Shown here: piece by piece, positions 40,983 through 48,750 of the stretch
Numbering within the stretch: position 1 is the stretch's first letter
Layout: every line of letters begins with the position of its first letter
Assembly (NCBI RefSeq): GCF_020985305.1
Contig: NZ_CP087588.1
Location: forward strand, 3,533,501 to 3,597,500
Length of the DNA: 64,000 nucleotides
Source of the DNA: Croceicoccus sp. Ery15
GTDB taxonomy: Bacteria; Pseudomonadota; Alphaproteobacteria; Sphingomonadales; Sphingomonadaceae
Direction: 5' to 3'
Made by a program: the position numbers and the translations under genes
Notes under the pieces: model-generated
Database searches by the model: none
What the model saw: the letters and a program-made list of their open reading frames with translations, nothing else
Told to the model about the DNA's origin: nothing

Positions 40983-41426
40983 CTAGTGTTGCTTTCTCGT
41001 TCATTGGCGGAAACTAGTGCAGAGTTTACCCCGGACGATATCAAACGGGCGGATTTCAAAAATTGGTCGGAAGTTGCTGCCGATAATTTGGCGTCGGGGA
41101 GCGGTGCTGCGACAGCGCGTTCTCTTATGAAACATGCCGCTAAGCGAGGATGGGATCATGTTTCTTGGTTGACCCACGCTGGTGCTGCTACGAAATATGA
41201 CGCCTTCGTCGCTTATATGTTCACGACGTTGATAATAGACACATTCTTGATTATGCTTCGCAAACATAGAAGCGGTCTTCCCGAAACGTGTCCTCAGTGT
41301 AGATCGTACAATGTAGCTAGTTTCTATAGGCCGGAGTTTGAAACAGAATCGGGTTACATAAAGGCTTGTCAAAAGTGCGGATGGAATGATGAGCCAGATA
41401 CTATTATAGACGGCAGTAATGACTGA
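40983..41426 (+). pseudogene. 3' part of the accessory gene cut by IS1380 copy 3, with zinc ribbon
   Basis: Continuation of the protein broken at 39336. Joined reading is REALVLLSRSLAETSAEF, followed by a helical stretch (AATARSLMKHAAKRGWDHVS), a hydrophobic segment FVAYMFTTLIIDTFLIML, and a four-cysteine zinc ribbon CPQC...CQKC near the end. A GTG in the CTAG junction (40986) could start a 146-residue fragment, but no ribosome site supports it. No family recognised. AT-rich like the 5' part. Confidence 0.8.
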
Positions 41427-41868
41427 AAAGTTTTATATGATATTATAGATTGGAAAATATCTCAGTCTTTTTGCTTTACCCCTCAAACGCCGGGCGCGGG
41501 CCATCCGGCCCGCTTGGCTTCGCCGCATAAGCGGCGGCGCGCGTTCGCGCTTGCGGGTGTCGCTGACGCGCCCCGGACTTTCGCCAGAGTTTGCGGTTGG
41601 CAACATGACGCTTGGTGCCAGTTGGCAGGGTCGGACTGGAACGGGGCACCGAAGGTGACTCCCGCAAGGCCGACCGGCCGCCCGAGCTTATGCGAGGAAG
41701 CCAAGGCGGGCGGATGCCCGCCGCCCGGCGTTTGAGGGGCCCAAACAAAAAATCCGGCGCCATTCACCGCCCTCTCACGGGCCGCAAGGCCCGCGCTCAA
41801 GCCGCGGAGCCAAAACAAACCACTCATTTTATTTTCCTACACCCCGCCCACCATGCTCATCCTCACGG
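41427..41868. other. Gene-free stretch dominated by a structured inverted-repeat element
   Basis: The 442 bases between the broken accessory gene and the HTH gene hold no supported coding sequence. Open frames on both strands here are by-products of the inverted repeats listed at 41479-41739. The remainder to 41868 is a mix of further short hairpins (GGGCCGCAAGGCCC near 41775) and an AT-rich leader (CATTTTATTTTCC) for the next gene. Confidence 0.6.
41479..41739. repeat. 261-bp element bounded by 54-bp inverted repeats with compensated hairpins
   Basis: Left arm 41479-41532 and right arm 41686-41739 are inverted copies. The outer 18 bases CCCCTCAAACGCCGGGCG match perfectly. Then each arm has its own hairpin with the same ATCC loop but a different six-base stem: CGGGCC/GGCCCG on the left, GCGGGC/GCCCGC on the right. 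The next 20 bases (CTTGGCTTC..CGCATAAGC) differ only at two positions. The three changed pairs are all compensated. This could be a MITE-like or BIME-like repeat or a structured RNA. Confidence 0.8.
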
Positions 41869-42450
41869 ATGACCAAAACCGCAAAAACCCCGCCCGAACC
41901 CGAATATATCCCCGTCGCGCGCCGTGGGCCGCATTGGGACCCGCAGAAAATGGCCGATTTCTTGCGCATGCTTGCCGCCACCCATTCCGTGTCCGAAGCG
42001 GCGCGGTCGGTGGGGATGAGCAGGCAGAGCGCCTATCGCCTGCGCTCCCGATTAAAGGGCACGCCGTTCGATATCGCGTGGGAAACCGCCTTTCGGCAAG
42101 GCTTTGACAATCTGGCCCATGCCGCGCTCGAACGCGCGATGAACGGGGTAGAGGTGCCGCATTACCATAAGGGCGAGCTGATCGGCACCTCGCGCCGCTA
42201 TGACGAGCGGTTGACCGTGGCGCTGCTCAATATGCGCAACCGCTACGGCGCGCCCGCGCTGGGGCGCTATGGGCCGATGGCCGAATATATGTCCGAACGC
42301 TGGGATACGCTGCTGGAACGGGTGGAATATGGCCCGCTCGATTGGGACCAGCCCGAATTCCCGCCCGACCCCGCGCAAGAGGTTCAGAACCTGATCGCCC
42401 GCTTCACGGTGGAGGAGCCTGCGCCGCGCGGCAACCGGCGGCGCCCCTGA
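41869..42450 (+). CDS. HTH protein resembling a small terminase or resolvase-type DNA binder
   Basis: 193-residue basic protein. The segment HSVSEAARSVGMSRQSAYRLRSRL (about 43-66) is a clear helix-turn-helix, and the remainder has a helical body with RYDERLTVALLNMRNRYGAP and an Arg-rich C-terminus. The layout recalls phage small-terminase or transposon-type DNA-binding proteins, but no large terminase is adjacent. Function unknown. It follows directly after the structured repeat. Confidence 0.65.
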   Translation: MTKTAKTPPEPEYIPVARRGPHWDPQKMADFLRMLAATHSVSEAARSVGMSRQSAYRLRSRLKGTPFDIAWETAFRQGFDNLAHAALERAMNGVEVPHYHKGELIGTSRRYDERLTVALLNMRNRYGAPALGRYGPMAEYMSERWDTLLERVEYGPLDWDQPEFPPDPAQEVQNLIARFTVEEPAPRGNRRRP

Positions 42451-42579
42451 TGTCACCTGTGCCGCCCTGCCGGAAACGACGGGAAACCGGCGCTTTGCGC
42501 GGGGGCGGGGCGGGTGACAGCCTGTCACCTTTGTCACCCGTGGCCCTGCAAATGCCGCGCGGCTTCCCGCTGTTGGGCC

Positions 42580-43005
42580 CTATCCCTCGAACTGCGTTTC
42601 CAGCGTGATTTCGCAGTTCAGAACCTTGGAAATCGGGCAACCCGCCTTGGCTTCGGCGGCCAGCGCCTCAAAATCCGGTTGCGCCATGCCGGGGATATGC
42701 GCCTTCATGGTCAGCGCGCTTTTCGTCACGGCAAATCCGTCGCCGTCCTTGTCCAGCGTCACTTCGCAGCTGGTGTCCAGCGTACCTTCGGTATGGCCCG
42801 CCCGCGCAAGGGCAAAGCTGGTGGCCATGGTAAAGCAGCTGGCATGGGCGGCGGCGATCATTTCCTCGGGGTTGGTGCCGGGGCCGGATTCGAAACGGCT
42901 TTTAAAGCCATAGGGCGCGTCGACCGCTCCCGATCTGGTGGCGACATGGCCCACGCCATCCTTGCCAAAGCCTTCATAGCGGGCGGTTGCGCTGTTCACG
43001 GTCAT
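42580..43005 (-). CDS. osmC: OsmC family peroxiredoxin
   Basis: Thiol-dependent hydroperoxide reductase of 141 residues. The two redox cysteines are in AAHASCFTMATSFAL and AGCPISKVL, as in OsmC, with the family's YGFKSRFESGPGTNPEEMIA. It defends against organic peroxides in the cytoplasm. It stands alone, with the 129-bp gap downstream containing only GC-rich leader. Confidence 0.93.
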   Translation of the reverse strand: MTVNSATARYEGFGKDGVGHVATRSGAVDAPYGFKSRFESGPGTNPEEMIAAAHASCFTMATSFALARAGHTEGTLDTSCEVTLDKDGDGFAVTKSALTMKAHIPGMAQPDFEALAAEAKAGCPISKVLNCEITLETQFEG

Positions 43006-43168
43006 TGCTCGGGTCCTTTCGGCATATGCGTCCCTGCGGCCAAAGCGATTCAGGCCGCGATGCGTTCCTGCTTGCGCGGCGCGGGGCGGCGCGGGATAAT
43101 CCGGCGGTCGCTCCGGTCCCCGTCACCGCCGCGCCATCGCATCGCTCTGTGCAGAGGAATTGCGCCAG

Positions 43169-43471
43169 ATGTCGAAAAATCCCTTGGTAATGAACCCGTT
43201 CGCCGCTGCCTCCTTTGCCTTCGAATGCTGGCGTCTGTGGTACGAATCGTCGCAGGTGATCGCCATGCGCTCGCTGCGGATGATGCAGGGCGGCGCACTG
43301 GCCCAGCGCGAGGCGGTGCGCATGGTATCGGAAAAATGGGAAACGGCGGCGCTGCTGACGATGCGGGCCTCTACCGGCCACGCGGGCCGCACGCCCGACG
43401 CGTTCATGCGCCACGCGGTGCGCAATTACCGCACCCGCGTATCGCACAACCGGCGGCGCCTGATGCGATAG
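43169..43471 (+). CDS. Hypothetical protein, 100 residues
   Basis: Starts at MSKNPLVMNPFAAAS with AGAGGA about 11 bases upstream. It is helical and basic, with FAFECWRLWYESSQVIAMRS followed by an MMQGG turn and RMVSEKWETAALL. The composition resembles small poly-hydroxyalkanoate-granule or phasin-like proteins, but nothing specific is recognised. Divergent from osmC with about 160 bp between starts. Confidence 0.65.
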   Translation: MSKNPLVMNPFAAASFAFECWRLWYESSQVIAMRSLRMMQGGALAQREAVRMVSEKWETAALLTMRASTGHAGRTPDAFMRHAVRNYRTRVSHNRRRLMR

Positions 43472-43497
43472 GGGCCGTTACGACTGGCGGGGGCGCG

Positions 43498-43740
43498 TCA
43501 GGAGGGATGGTGATGGCCGTGGCGGTGGGTCAGAATATCCAGCACCCGCAATTCGCCTTTCCCCGATTTCTCGTTCCAGGCACGTTCGTGGAAAAAGAAC
43601 ACGACCGCATTCACGCAAGGCTCGACCAGCGCAATCCCGCCCGCCAGCGCAAAGCTGCCGGTGAATGCAAAGGCAACGGCGAACCCGACCATAAGGTGAA
43701 GGCCTAGGAAGCTGAAGGTTTTAACTAGATCGCGGGGCAT
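43498..43740 (-). CDS. DUF2061 family membrane protein
   Basis: 80-residue integral membrane protein with two hydrophobic helices: FLGLHLMVGFAVAFAFTGS and ALAGGIALVEPCVNAVVFF. The family signature GGIALVEP..N followed by FHERAWNE is present. It ends in a His-rich HRHGHHHPS that may bind metal. Function of the family is not known. It is convergent with the small 100-residue gene upstream on the plus strand. Confidence 0.85.
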   Translation of the reverse strand: MPRDLVKTFSFLGLHLMVGFAVAFAFTGSFALAGGIALVEPCVNAVVFFFHERAWNEKSGKGELRVLDILTHRHGHHHPS

Positions 43741-43977
43741 TGCGGTGTCCTTGATGGGGTAGCGGCCTATTTATTGCGAGTGGATCGCAGTTGCCAACGC
43801 GGAAAGCTGCTGAGTGTGATCGCTTCGGGCGATGAAAGCGGCGGAAATCCGCAGAAAAACCGCTGAGGGACGGGGCGGCAGGGGGTCGGAACGGGGCGCG
43901 CAACTCGCCGCTTGGTGCGTTCGGCTGGCCGATTTCGCCTCATCAAGACGGAACGGTGCCGAGAATGTGGCCGTTTT

Positions 43978-45102
43978 ATGATCATGATGACGAAACGACC
44001 CATAAACGCCTGTGTACAGGCCCGCCCTGCCGCCACGGCGATTGCCGCCGTGCTGGCATTGTCCTCCACCATGCCGCTTGCCGCACAGGAAGTGCCGACC
44101 GGTTCGCCGCTGGCCATGCCCGCGCAAACAGCCGCGCCGCAGGACCTGATGCCGCTGCAAACCCAAACTGCGCCCGAGGCGACAGTGCCCCCTGCGCCGC
44201 AGACGACGAATGTGTCGCAGCCGATGGTTCAGCAGGTTCCGAAGACGATTGTCGTCCCCGACATCGATGTGCCCAGGGTTGAGCCCGAACCCGAACCCGA
44301 ACCCGCAGCCAGCGTTGCGTCCGCCACCACCCGACCCGCGCCGGTTCGGGACTCGGCGAGCTCGACGACAGTATCGGCAGCCGATCCCGCCGTACTGCCT
44401 GCAGCTATGAAACCGGCAATCATACCTGTTATGAGCGATCCCGCTGCTTCGGCACCTGTCGGACAGACCCGTGTTACGCAGGAAACGACAACCACGAATG
44501 CCGACTGGATGTACATTGCCGGTGCCGGTGCCGCCGGTCTGGCGTTAGTCGTTCTGCTGCTTGGCGTGGGAGCGCGTCGCAGGCGCGGTAATCGGGCGAT
44601 ACGCCAGCAGGCCACTGCAGGGCGACGGGAAGCCGCCGTGCGGATCGATCCGGTCGAACCTGCGCCCGCTGAGCCGAAGCCACTCCACCGCAACCTCGAT
44701 GGAGACGGCAATGTCACCACGCGCGGCGCCGCTGCGCGTCAGCCGATCGCTGCGGCCCCTTCGGCGGCAGCCACCCGCTCGGTCAGCTTTGGCGCCGGTC
44801 CGGAGCATATAGTCACGCCGCATTTGCCGCGCGATCCAATGGTCAACCGTTCGGTGCCCGTTTCGGCCAGTGCGGCGCAGGCTGACACGGCAGAAGGCCG
44901 CCATGAGTTGATCGATCGCATGGTCGCCGCAGAGCCGGACCGGGCGATCCCGTTCCATTCGTTGAAGGCCCGCCGCCGCCGTGCGCGACTCATCGTGCAG
45001 ACGCTGGTGCAGCGCATGAAAGACAATCCGAACCTCGATTTCGGGCGGTTCTATCGTAATTTTGGCAGCCGCTACGGTGAACAAACCGCCGCTTTTGCCT
45101 GA
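43978..45102 (+). CDS. Hypothetical secreted, proline-rich protein with one C-terminal-half membrane helix
   Basis: 374 residues if started at MIMMTKRPINAC (other Mets at 43984 and 43987). An N-terminal signal ends near STMPLAA. Then a Pro/Glu/Ala-rich stretch with EPEPEPEPAAS follows to about 175, then a single membrane helix WMYIAGAGAAGLALVVLLLG and a basic stop RRRRGNRAIR. The final 180 residues are probably cytoplasmic, ending in RRRRARLIVQTLVQRM and a Tyr-rich FYRNFGSRYG. No family recognised. The layout suits an envelope-spanning linker. Confidence 0.7.
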   Translation: MIMMTKRPINACVQARPAATAIAAVLALSSTMPLAAQEVPTGSPLAMPAQTAAPQDLMPLQTQTAPEATVPPAPQTTNVSQPMVQQVPKTIVVPDIDVPRVEPEPEPEPAASVASATTRPAPVRDSASSTTVSAADPAVLPAAMKPAIIPVMSDPAASAPVGQTRVTQETTTTNADWMYIAGAGAAGLALVVLLLGVGARRRRGNRAIRQQATAGRREAAVRIDPVEPAPAEPKPLHRNLDGDGNVTTRGAAARQPIAAAPSAAATRSVSFGAGPEHIVTPHLPRDPMVNRSVPVSASAAQADTAEGRHELIDRMVAAEPDRAIPFHSLKARRRRARLIVQTLVQRMKDNPNLDFGRFYRNFGSRYGEQTAAFA

Positions 45103-45162
45103 TTTGCCAGCGCCGCAATGCCGATTTGCGGTTAATTTTCCCCTCTGTTGGGGATTACGACC

Positions 45163-45190
45163 GGCGGCCCCCTTTCCGGGGCCGCCGCTT
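45163..45190. terminator. Stem-loop after the proline-rich membrane gene
   Basis: Perfect nine-base arms GGCGGCCCC (45163-45171) and GGGGCCGCC (45178-45186) around a CTTTCC loop, 60 bp past the stop codon at 45102. Only two T follow, so a Rho-independent terminator is likely but imperfect. Confidence 0.55.
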
Positions 45191-45268
45191 CGTGCTTGGC
45201 CTAGGGGCTCGGAACGCAGGCGGACCGGGGGTCGTTATCCGGACAGGAACCGCCGCGAAAGGAATTCG

Positions 45269-45880
45269 ATGCTTGAACATGTCCCCGAATGGCTGGGTGC
45301 CGCCCTGCACAATGTCCGCGCCGGACATAGCAAGCTGGCCGCGCTGAAACTGGGAAGCGAGAGCGTGGTAGGCGCGGGCGGCATGGTGCTGACCTCTGCC
45401 GCGTTCGAGAATGGCGAGGAACTGGACCCCAGCTTTACCGCTGATGAGGAAGACGCCGTCGCGCCGCCGCTGGAATGGAACCATATTCCGGCAGGGGCAC
45501 AGGAACTGATGCTGATTGTCGAGGATCCCGACGCGCCTTCGCCCGAACCGTTCTGCCACTGGCTGGTGTGGGGCCTTGCCCCCCAGCGCGGCAAGCTGAT
45601 GGAGGGGGAAGTTCCGCCCAAGGTAGGGAAGAATTCCTATCAGAATTCGGAATGGCTGCTGCCCGATCCGCCCACCGGTCACGGCCCGCATGATTATGTG
45701 TTCCAGCTGTTCGCGCTGGACACGATGATCGATCTGAAGCCCGGCGCGGGCCGCGGCGCGTTGATGAAGGCGATGGAGGGGCACGTCCTTTCGCTCGCCA
45801 TCCTGACCGCGACTTATGAACGCGGCGGCACCGACATCGACGATTGGGACGACATCGACCTGGACGACGATGACGATTGA
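45269..45880 (+). CDS. YbhB/YbcL family (PEBP-like) protein
   Basis: Phosphatidylethanolamine-binding-protein-like fold of 203 residues, starting at MLEHVPEWLGAA with GAAAGGA upstream. Ligand-site signatures are WNHIPAGAQELMLIVEDPDA and HWLVWGL, then GPHDYVFQLFALD near the end. These cytoplasmic proteins have no firmly known bacterial role. The tail DDWDDIDLDDDDD is strongly acidic. Confidence 0.9.
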   Translation: MLEHVPEWLGAALHNVRAGHSKLAALKLGSESVVGAGGMVLTSAAFENGEELDPSFTADEEDAVAPPLEWNHIPAGAQELMLIVEDPDAPSPEPFCHWLVWGLAPQRGKLMEGEVPPKVGKNSYQNSEWLLPDPPTGHGPHDYVFQLFALDTMIDLKPGAGRGALMKAMEGHVLSLAILTATYERGGTDIDDWDDIDLDDDDD

Positions 45881-45947
45881 CCGGTTTCAAACCAATCCGG
45901 CTGCCCGCACAGGGGGCCGAAACTCTCCTATAGAAAGGAAGTAAGTA

Positions 45948-46199
45948 ATGGCTGCCAAGAATAACGCGATCAACAAGCCCGTTCCCGTTTCGGCCGATCT
46001 GGAAGAGATCGTCGGCAAGGGTCCGATGGCTCGCGGCGAAGTGACCGCCAAGGTTTGGGAATACATCAAGAAGCACGATCTTCAGGCCGCTGACGACAAG
46101 CGCATGATCGAGCCCGACGCCAAGCTGGGCAAGGTGATCGGCACCGAGAAGATCTCGATGTTCAAGATGACCGCGGCGATTTCCAAGCACCTCGGCTGA
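45948..46199 (+). CDS. SWIB/MDM2 domain protein
   Basis: 83-residue stand-alone SWIB domain with the signature VWEYIKKHDLQAADDKRMIEP, then KMIEPDAKLGKVIG-like DAKLGKVIGTEKISMFKM and HLG. Free SWIB domains are frequent in alphaproteobacteria and may act in chromosome packing or transcription; the specific role is unknown. A clear terminator follows its stop. Confidence 0.92.
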   Translation: MAAKNNAINKPVPVSADLEEIVGKGPMARGEVTAKVWEYIKKHDLQAADDKRMIEPDAKLGKVIGTEKISMFKMTAAISKHLG

Positions 46200-46224
46200 T
46201 CGGTTTTTCCGGTATGAACAGGCT

Positions 46225-46257
46225 GGGCGGTCCGTTGAGGGCCGCCCTGTTTGTTTG
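46225..46257 (+). terminator. Rho-independent terminator of the SWIB gene
   Basis: Nine-base stem GGGCGGTCC (46225-46233) with GGGCCGCCC (46239-46247, one G-T pair), loop GTTGA, followed by TGTTTGTTT. It lies about 25 bp past the SWIB stop and may work for both strands. Confidence 0.8.
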
Positions 46258-46274
46258 AAGGGCCGAGCTTGCCG

Positions 46275-46742
46275 CTATTTGTGCCGGATATCGATATGCC
46301 CCAGCATGCGCACGAAATAGGCCGTCGACCAGCCCAGCATGATCACGCCGGCAATGCTTTCCAGCGCGGCGACATTGCGCCACGCGGTCAGGATCAGCGC
46401 ATCGTTGAAGCCGACGGTCGAATAGCTGATGGTCGAGAAATATAGCGCCGACGACAGATCGGGCAGCGCCCCGACATAGAGATAGAAAAAAGCGTAAAGC
46501 CAGATTTCCATCCCGTGGATGATGAACAGGCTCAGCACGATCACGATTGTCATGCTGATGCCGTGGACGGTAACCGGCGGCAGATGGGTAACGCGGCGCG
46601 GGTCTTCGGCAGGGCGGATGAAACGGGTGATCATGGCGAGGCCGAGCCCGTGAATAATCACGCAGGACGCGCCCAGCAGGCTGGCAGCACCCAGTTCGAT
46701 GGCCAGCTGGTGGAATGGCGCATTCGTCAGTGCTGTCTGCAA
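46275..46742 (-). CDS. Two-helix potassium channel-like membrane protein
   Basis: 155-residue inner-membrane protein with an ion_trans_2-type pore. It has an N-terminal membrane helix, then a pair of helices with the filter region YFSTISYSTVGFND. The filter reads TVGF where canonical K+ channels have TVGYG, so selectivity is uncertain. It has no cytoplasmic RCK domain. Convergent with the SWIB gene. Confidence 0.82.
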   Translation of the reverse strand: MQTALTNAPFHQLAIELGAASLLGASCVIIHGLGLAMITRFIRPAEDPRRVTHLPPVTVHGISMTIVIVLSLFIIHGMEIWLYAFFYLYVGALPDLSSALYFSTISYSTVGFNDALILTAWRNVAALESIAGVIMLGWSTAYFVRMLGHIDIRHK

Positions 46743-46816
46743 TTTTCGCCCCGCAACCGGTTTCGACCGGCCATATCATAGGGCGCAAGCAGCACGATTT
46801 GAAAGACCTGCGGCTT

Positions 46817-46999
46817 TCAGCCCTTATGTTCGGGCAGGCCCTTGCGACTGGTTGAGGCGAATTCTTCCAGTTCGGCCTCGCTCATGCTGTCGTACATGCC
46901 CTTTGAGGCGCCTTGCAGATCCGATCGTTTCGCATCGCCCCGCTTGGCCGCCAATGCCGCCCCTGCGGCCTTTTGCTGGGCTTTCGATTTTGCAGGCAT
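46817..46999 (-). CDS. DUF3008 family small protein
   Basis: 60-residue basic protein MPAKSKAQQKAAGAAL that fits DUF3008, ending SMSEAELEEFASTSRKGLPE. Its start codon overlaps the last base of the DUF2945 gene stop (TGATG), so the two are coupled. No defined function; such small KA-rich proteins are often stress-induced. Confidence 0.88.
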   Translation of the reverse strand: MPAKSKAQQKAAGAALAAKRGDAKRSDLQGASKGMYDSMSEAELEEFASTSRKGLPEHKG

Positions 47000-47229
47000 C
47001 AGTCGGCCTTTTCCAGTTCGGAGCCGAGTTTCAGCACCTTGTCCCCGTCCTCCTGTTCGATCAGATAGGCCGGATTGTCGCTGCTGCCGTGGCGGGTGAT
47101 CGTAGACCCCTTGATCGTGCGTTCGACATCGCCTTCGAAACGCTCGCGGATCTGGCCTTTCCCGGTGCCGTTGCCCCAGCTCCACTGGACGTGCTGGTTC
47201 ACGCGAAAGCTTTTGTCCCGATCCGCCAT
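46999..47229 (-). CDS. DUF2945 (HVA1-type) domain protein
   Basis: 76-residue protein. The segment FRVNQHVQWSWGNGTGKGQI and the Pfam-like SSDNPAYLIEQEDGDKVLKL match DUF2945, an SH3-like beta barrel of unknown function. Coupled downstream to DUF3008 by a one-base overlap; a small membrane protein gene lies just upstream, forming a three-gene unit. Confidence 0.88.
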   Translation of the reverse strand: MADRDKSFRVNQHVQWSWGNGTGKGQIRERFEGDVERTIKGSTITRHGSSDNPAYLIEQEDGDKVLKLGSELEKAD

Positions 47230-47234
47230 CGTTT

Positions 47235-47519
47235 TTACTCGGCTGCGGGCGCGTTGTCGGCATTCCCGGCTTCGAAGGTGAAGTCTTCGGCCATTTCTGT
47301 CGCCGGTTGCTCATCGGTCGTCGCCGGTGCGGTGCGGGTGGCGACTTCCTTTACCTCGCCCGCCTGATCCGATGTCAGCGCGCCGGTCACCCACACGATA
47401 GTCATGGCGGCGGCGGCCAGAAACAGGCTGATCAGCAGCACATAGCGGACGATATTCGGGGTCGATCCACCACGCGCCTCGTCGGTGGTCAGGTCGACTT
47501 CGTCTCCATGGCGTTGCAT
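47235..47519 (-). CDS. Hypothetical single-pass membrane protein
   Basis: 94 residues starting at MQRHGDEVDLTTDEARGG. A single membrane helix IVRYVLLISLFLAAAAMTIV is followed by an acidic Ala/Thr/Glu-rich tail. No family recognised. It is five bases upstream of the DUF2945 gene and probably in the same transcript. The longer frame back to 47615 lacks a supported start. Confidence 0.65.
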   Translation of the reverse strand: MQRHGDEVDLTTDEARGGSTPNIVRYVLLISLFLAAAAMTIVWVTGALTSDQAGEVKEVATRTAPATTDEQPATEMAEDFTFEAGNADNAPAAE

Positions 47520-47663
47520 CGTCAAATCCTTCCAAGCTCCTGTCGTGCGATCCCTGGACCCGCGTCCGGTGCCGGAAGCAGGCGGTTCATTTCGGGAAAC
47601 GCAGCCCCGGAGCATAAGGTTCCGGAGGAGGCGGGAGGAATGACGCGCGAGGGCGGCCCTGAA

Positions 47664-48506
47664 TCAGGGGCGCAGCAGCTCGTTGATGCCGGTCTTCGAA
47701 CGGGTCTGTGCGTCCACGGTCTTGACGATTACCGCGCAATAAAGCGACGGGCCGGGCGTGCCGTCGGGCAGGGGCTTGCCAGGCATCGAACCGGGCACGA
47801 CCACGGCGAACGGCGGAACGCGCCCCACATGGACTTCGCCGGTGTTGCGATCGATGATCTTGGTCGATGCGCCGATGAATACGCCCATCGAAAGCACCGC
47901 ACCTTCGCCGATGATGACCCCTTCGGCCACTTCGCTACGCGCGCCGATAAAGGCGCCGTCCTCGATGATGACGGGGCCGGCCTGCAGCGGTTCCAGCACG
48001 CCGCCAATGCCCGCACCGCCCGAGATATGGACGTTCTTGCCGATCTGCGCGCAGGAACCGACGGTTGCCCATGTATCGACCATCGTGCCCTCGTCGACGA
48101 AGGCGCCGATATTGACGAAGCTGGGCATCAGCACCACGCCCTTGCCGATAAAGCTGCCGCGCCGCGCCACCGCGCCCGGCACCACGCGAAAGCCGTTCCG
48201 GGCAAAGCGGTCATCGGTCCAGCCCGCGAATTTCGAAGGCACCTTGTCATAGGCGCTTTCGCCCGCCGAACCATAGGGCACGATTTCATTGTCGTTCAGG
48301 CGGAACGACAGCAGCACAGCCTTTTTCAGCCATTGGTTGACCACCCATTCGCCGTCCCGCTTTTCGGCCACGCGTGCCTCGCCCGAATCGAGCAGGGCCA
48401 GAGCTTCCTCGACATCCTTGCGCACTTCGGTGCTTTCGGGCGTGACATTGGCGCGATCTTCGAAGGCGGCATCGATGCGGGCGATCAGCTCTGATTGGGT
48501 GGTCAT
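47664..48506 (-). CDS. dapD: Tetrahydrodipicolinate N-succinyltransferase
   Basis: Left-handed beta-helix enzyme of lysine/diaminopimelate synthesis, 280 residues. The hexapeptide repeats are visible from about 110 to 230 ([40 protein letters not shown]). The active-site [13 protein letters not shown] segment [11 protein letters not shown] is present. Full length with no defect. Divergent from the S8 protease gene. Confidence 0.97.
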   Translation of the reverse strand: MTTQSELIARIDAAFEDRANVTPESTEVRKDVEEALALLDSGEARVAEKRDGEWVVNQWLKKAVLLSFRLNDNEIVPYGSAGESAYDKVPSKFAGWTDDRFARNGFRVVPGAVARRGSFIGKGVVLMPSFVNIGAFVDEGTMVDTWATVGSCAQIGKNVHISGGAGIGGVLEPLQAGPVIIEDGAFIGARSEVAEGVIIGEGAVLSMGVFIGASTKIIDRNTGEVHVGRVPPFAVVVPGSMPGKPLPDGTPGPSLYCAVIVKTVDAQTRSKTGINELLRP

Positions 48507-48750
48507 GGCGCGCGGTTCTTTCTTGGCACGGATGGTAACTGCCGCCGTGGAGGGGCGGTCGGGAAAGGCGCACCGCCTATCGCCTCAACCCCGTCGGGGC
48601 AACTGTTACAGGCGAAATCACTTGTGCCGTGGCGGGGCATGGGGGGCCGGACCATACAATTGCCCCTCGATTTTTCATGGCAATCGGGGCACTTATCGAA
48701 AGATGAATGGGGTTTGCGCGGACCGGAATGCGGATCGGTACGCGCCAGTG

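Noticed and set aside
41514..41827. Overlapping open frames on both strands
   Set aside because: They arise from the inverted repeats and change between arms in a way that fits stem compensation; no ribosome site or codon bias.
45163..45186. Could be an inverted-repeat end of a mobile element
   Set aside because: No partner copy or duplication nearby; the position after a stop codon fits a terminator better.
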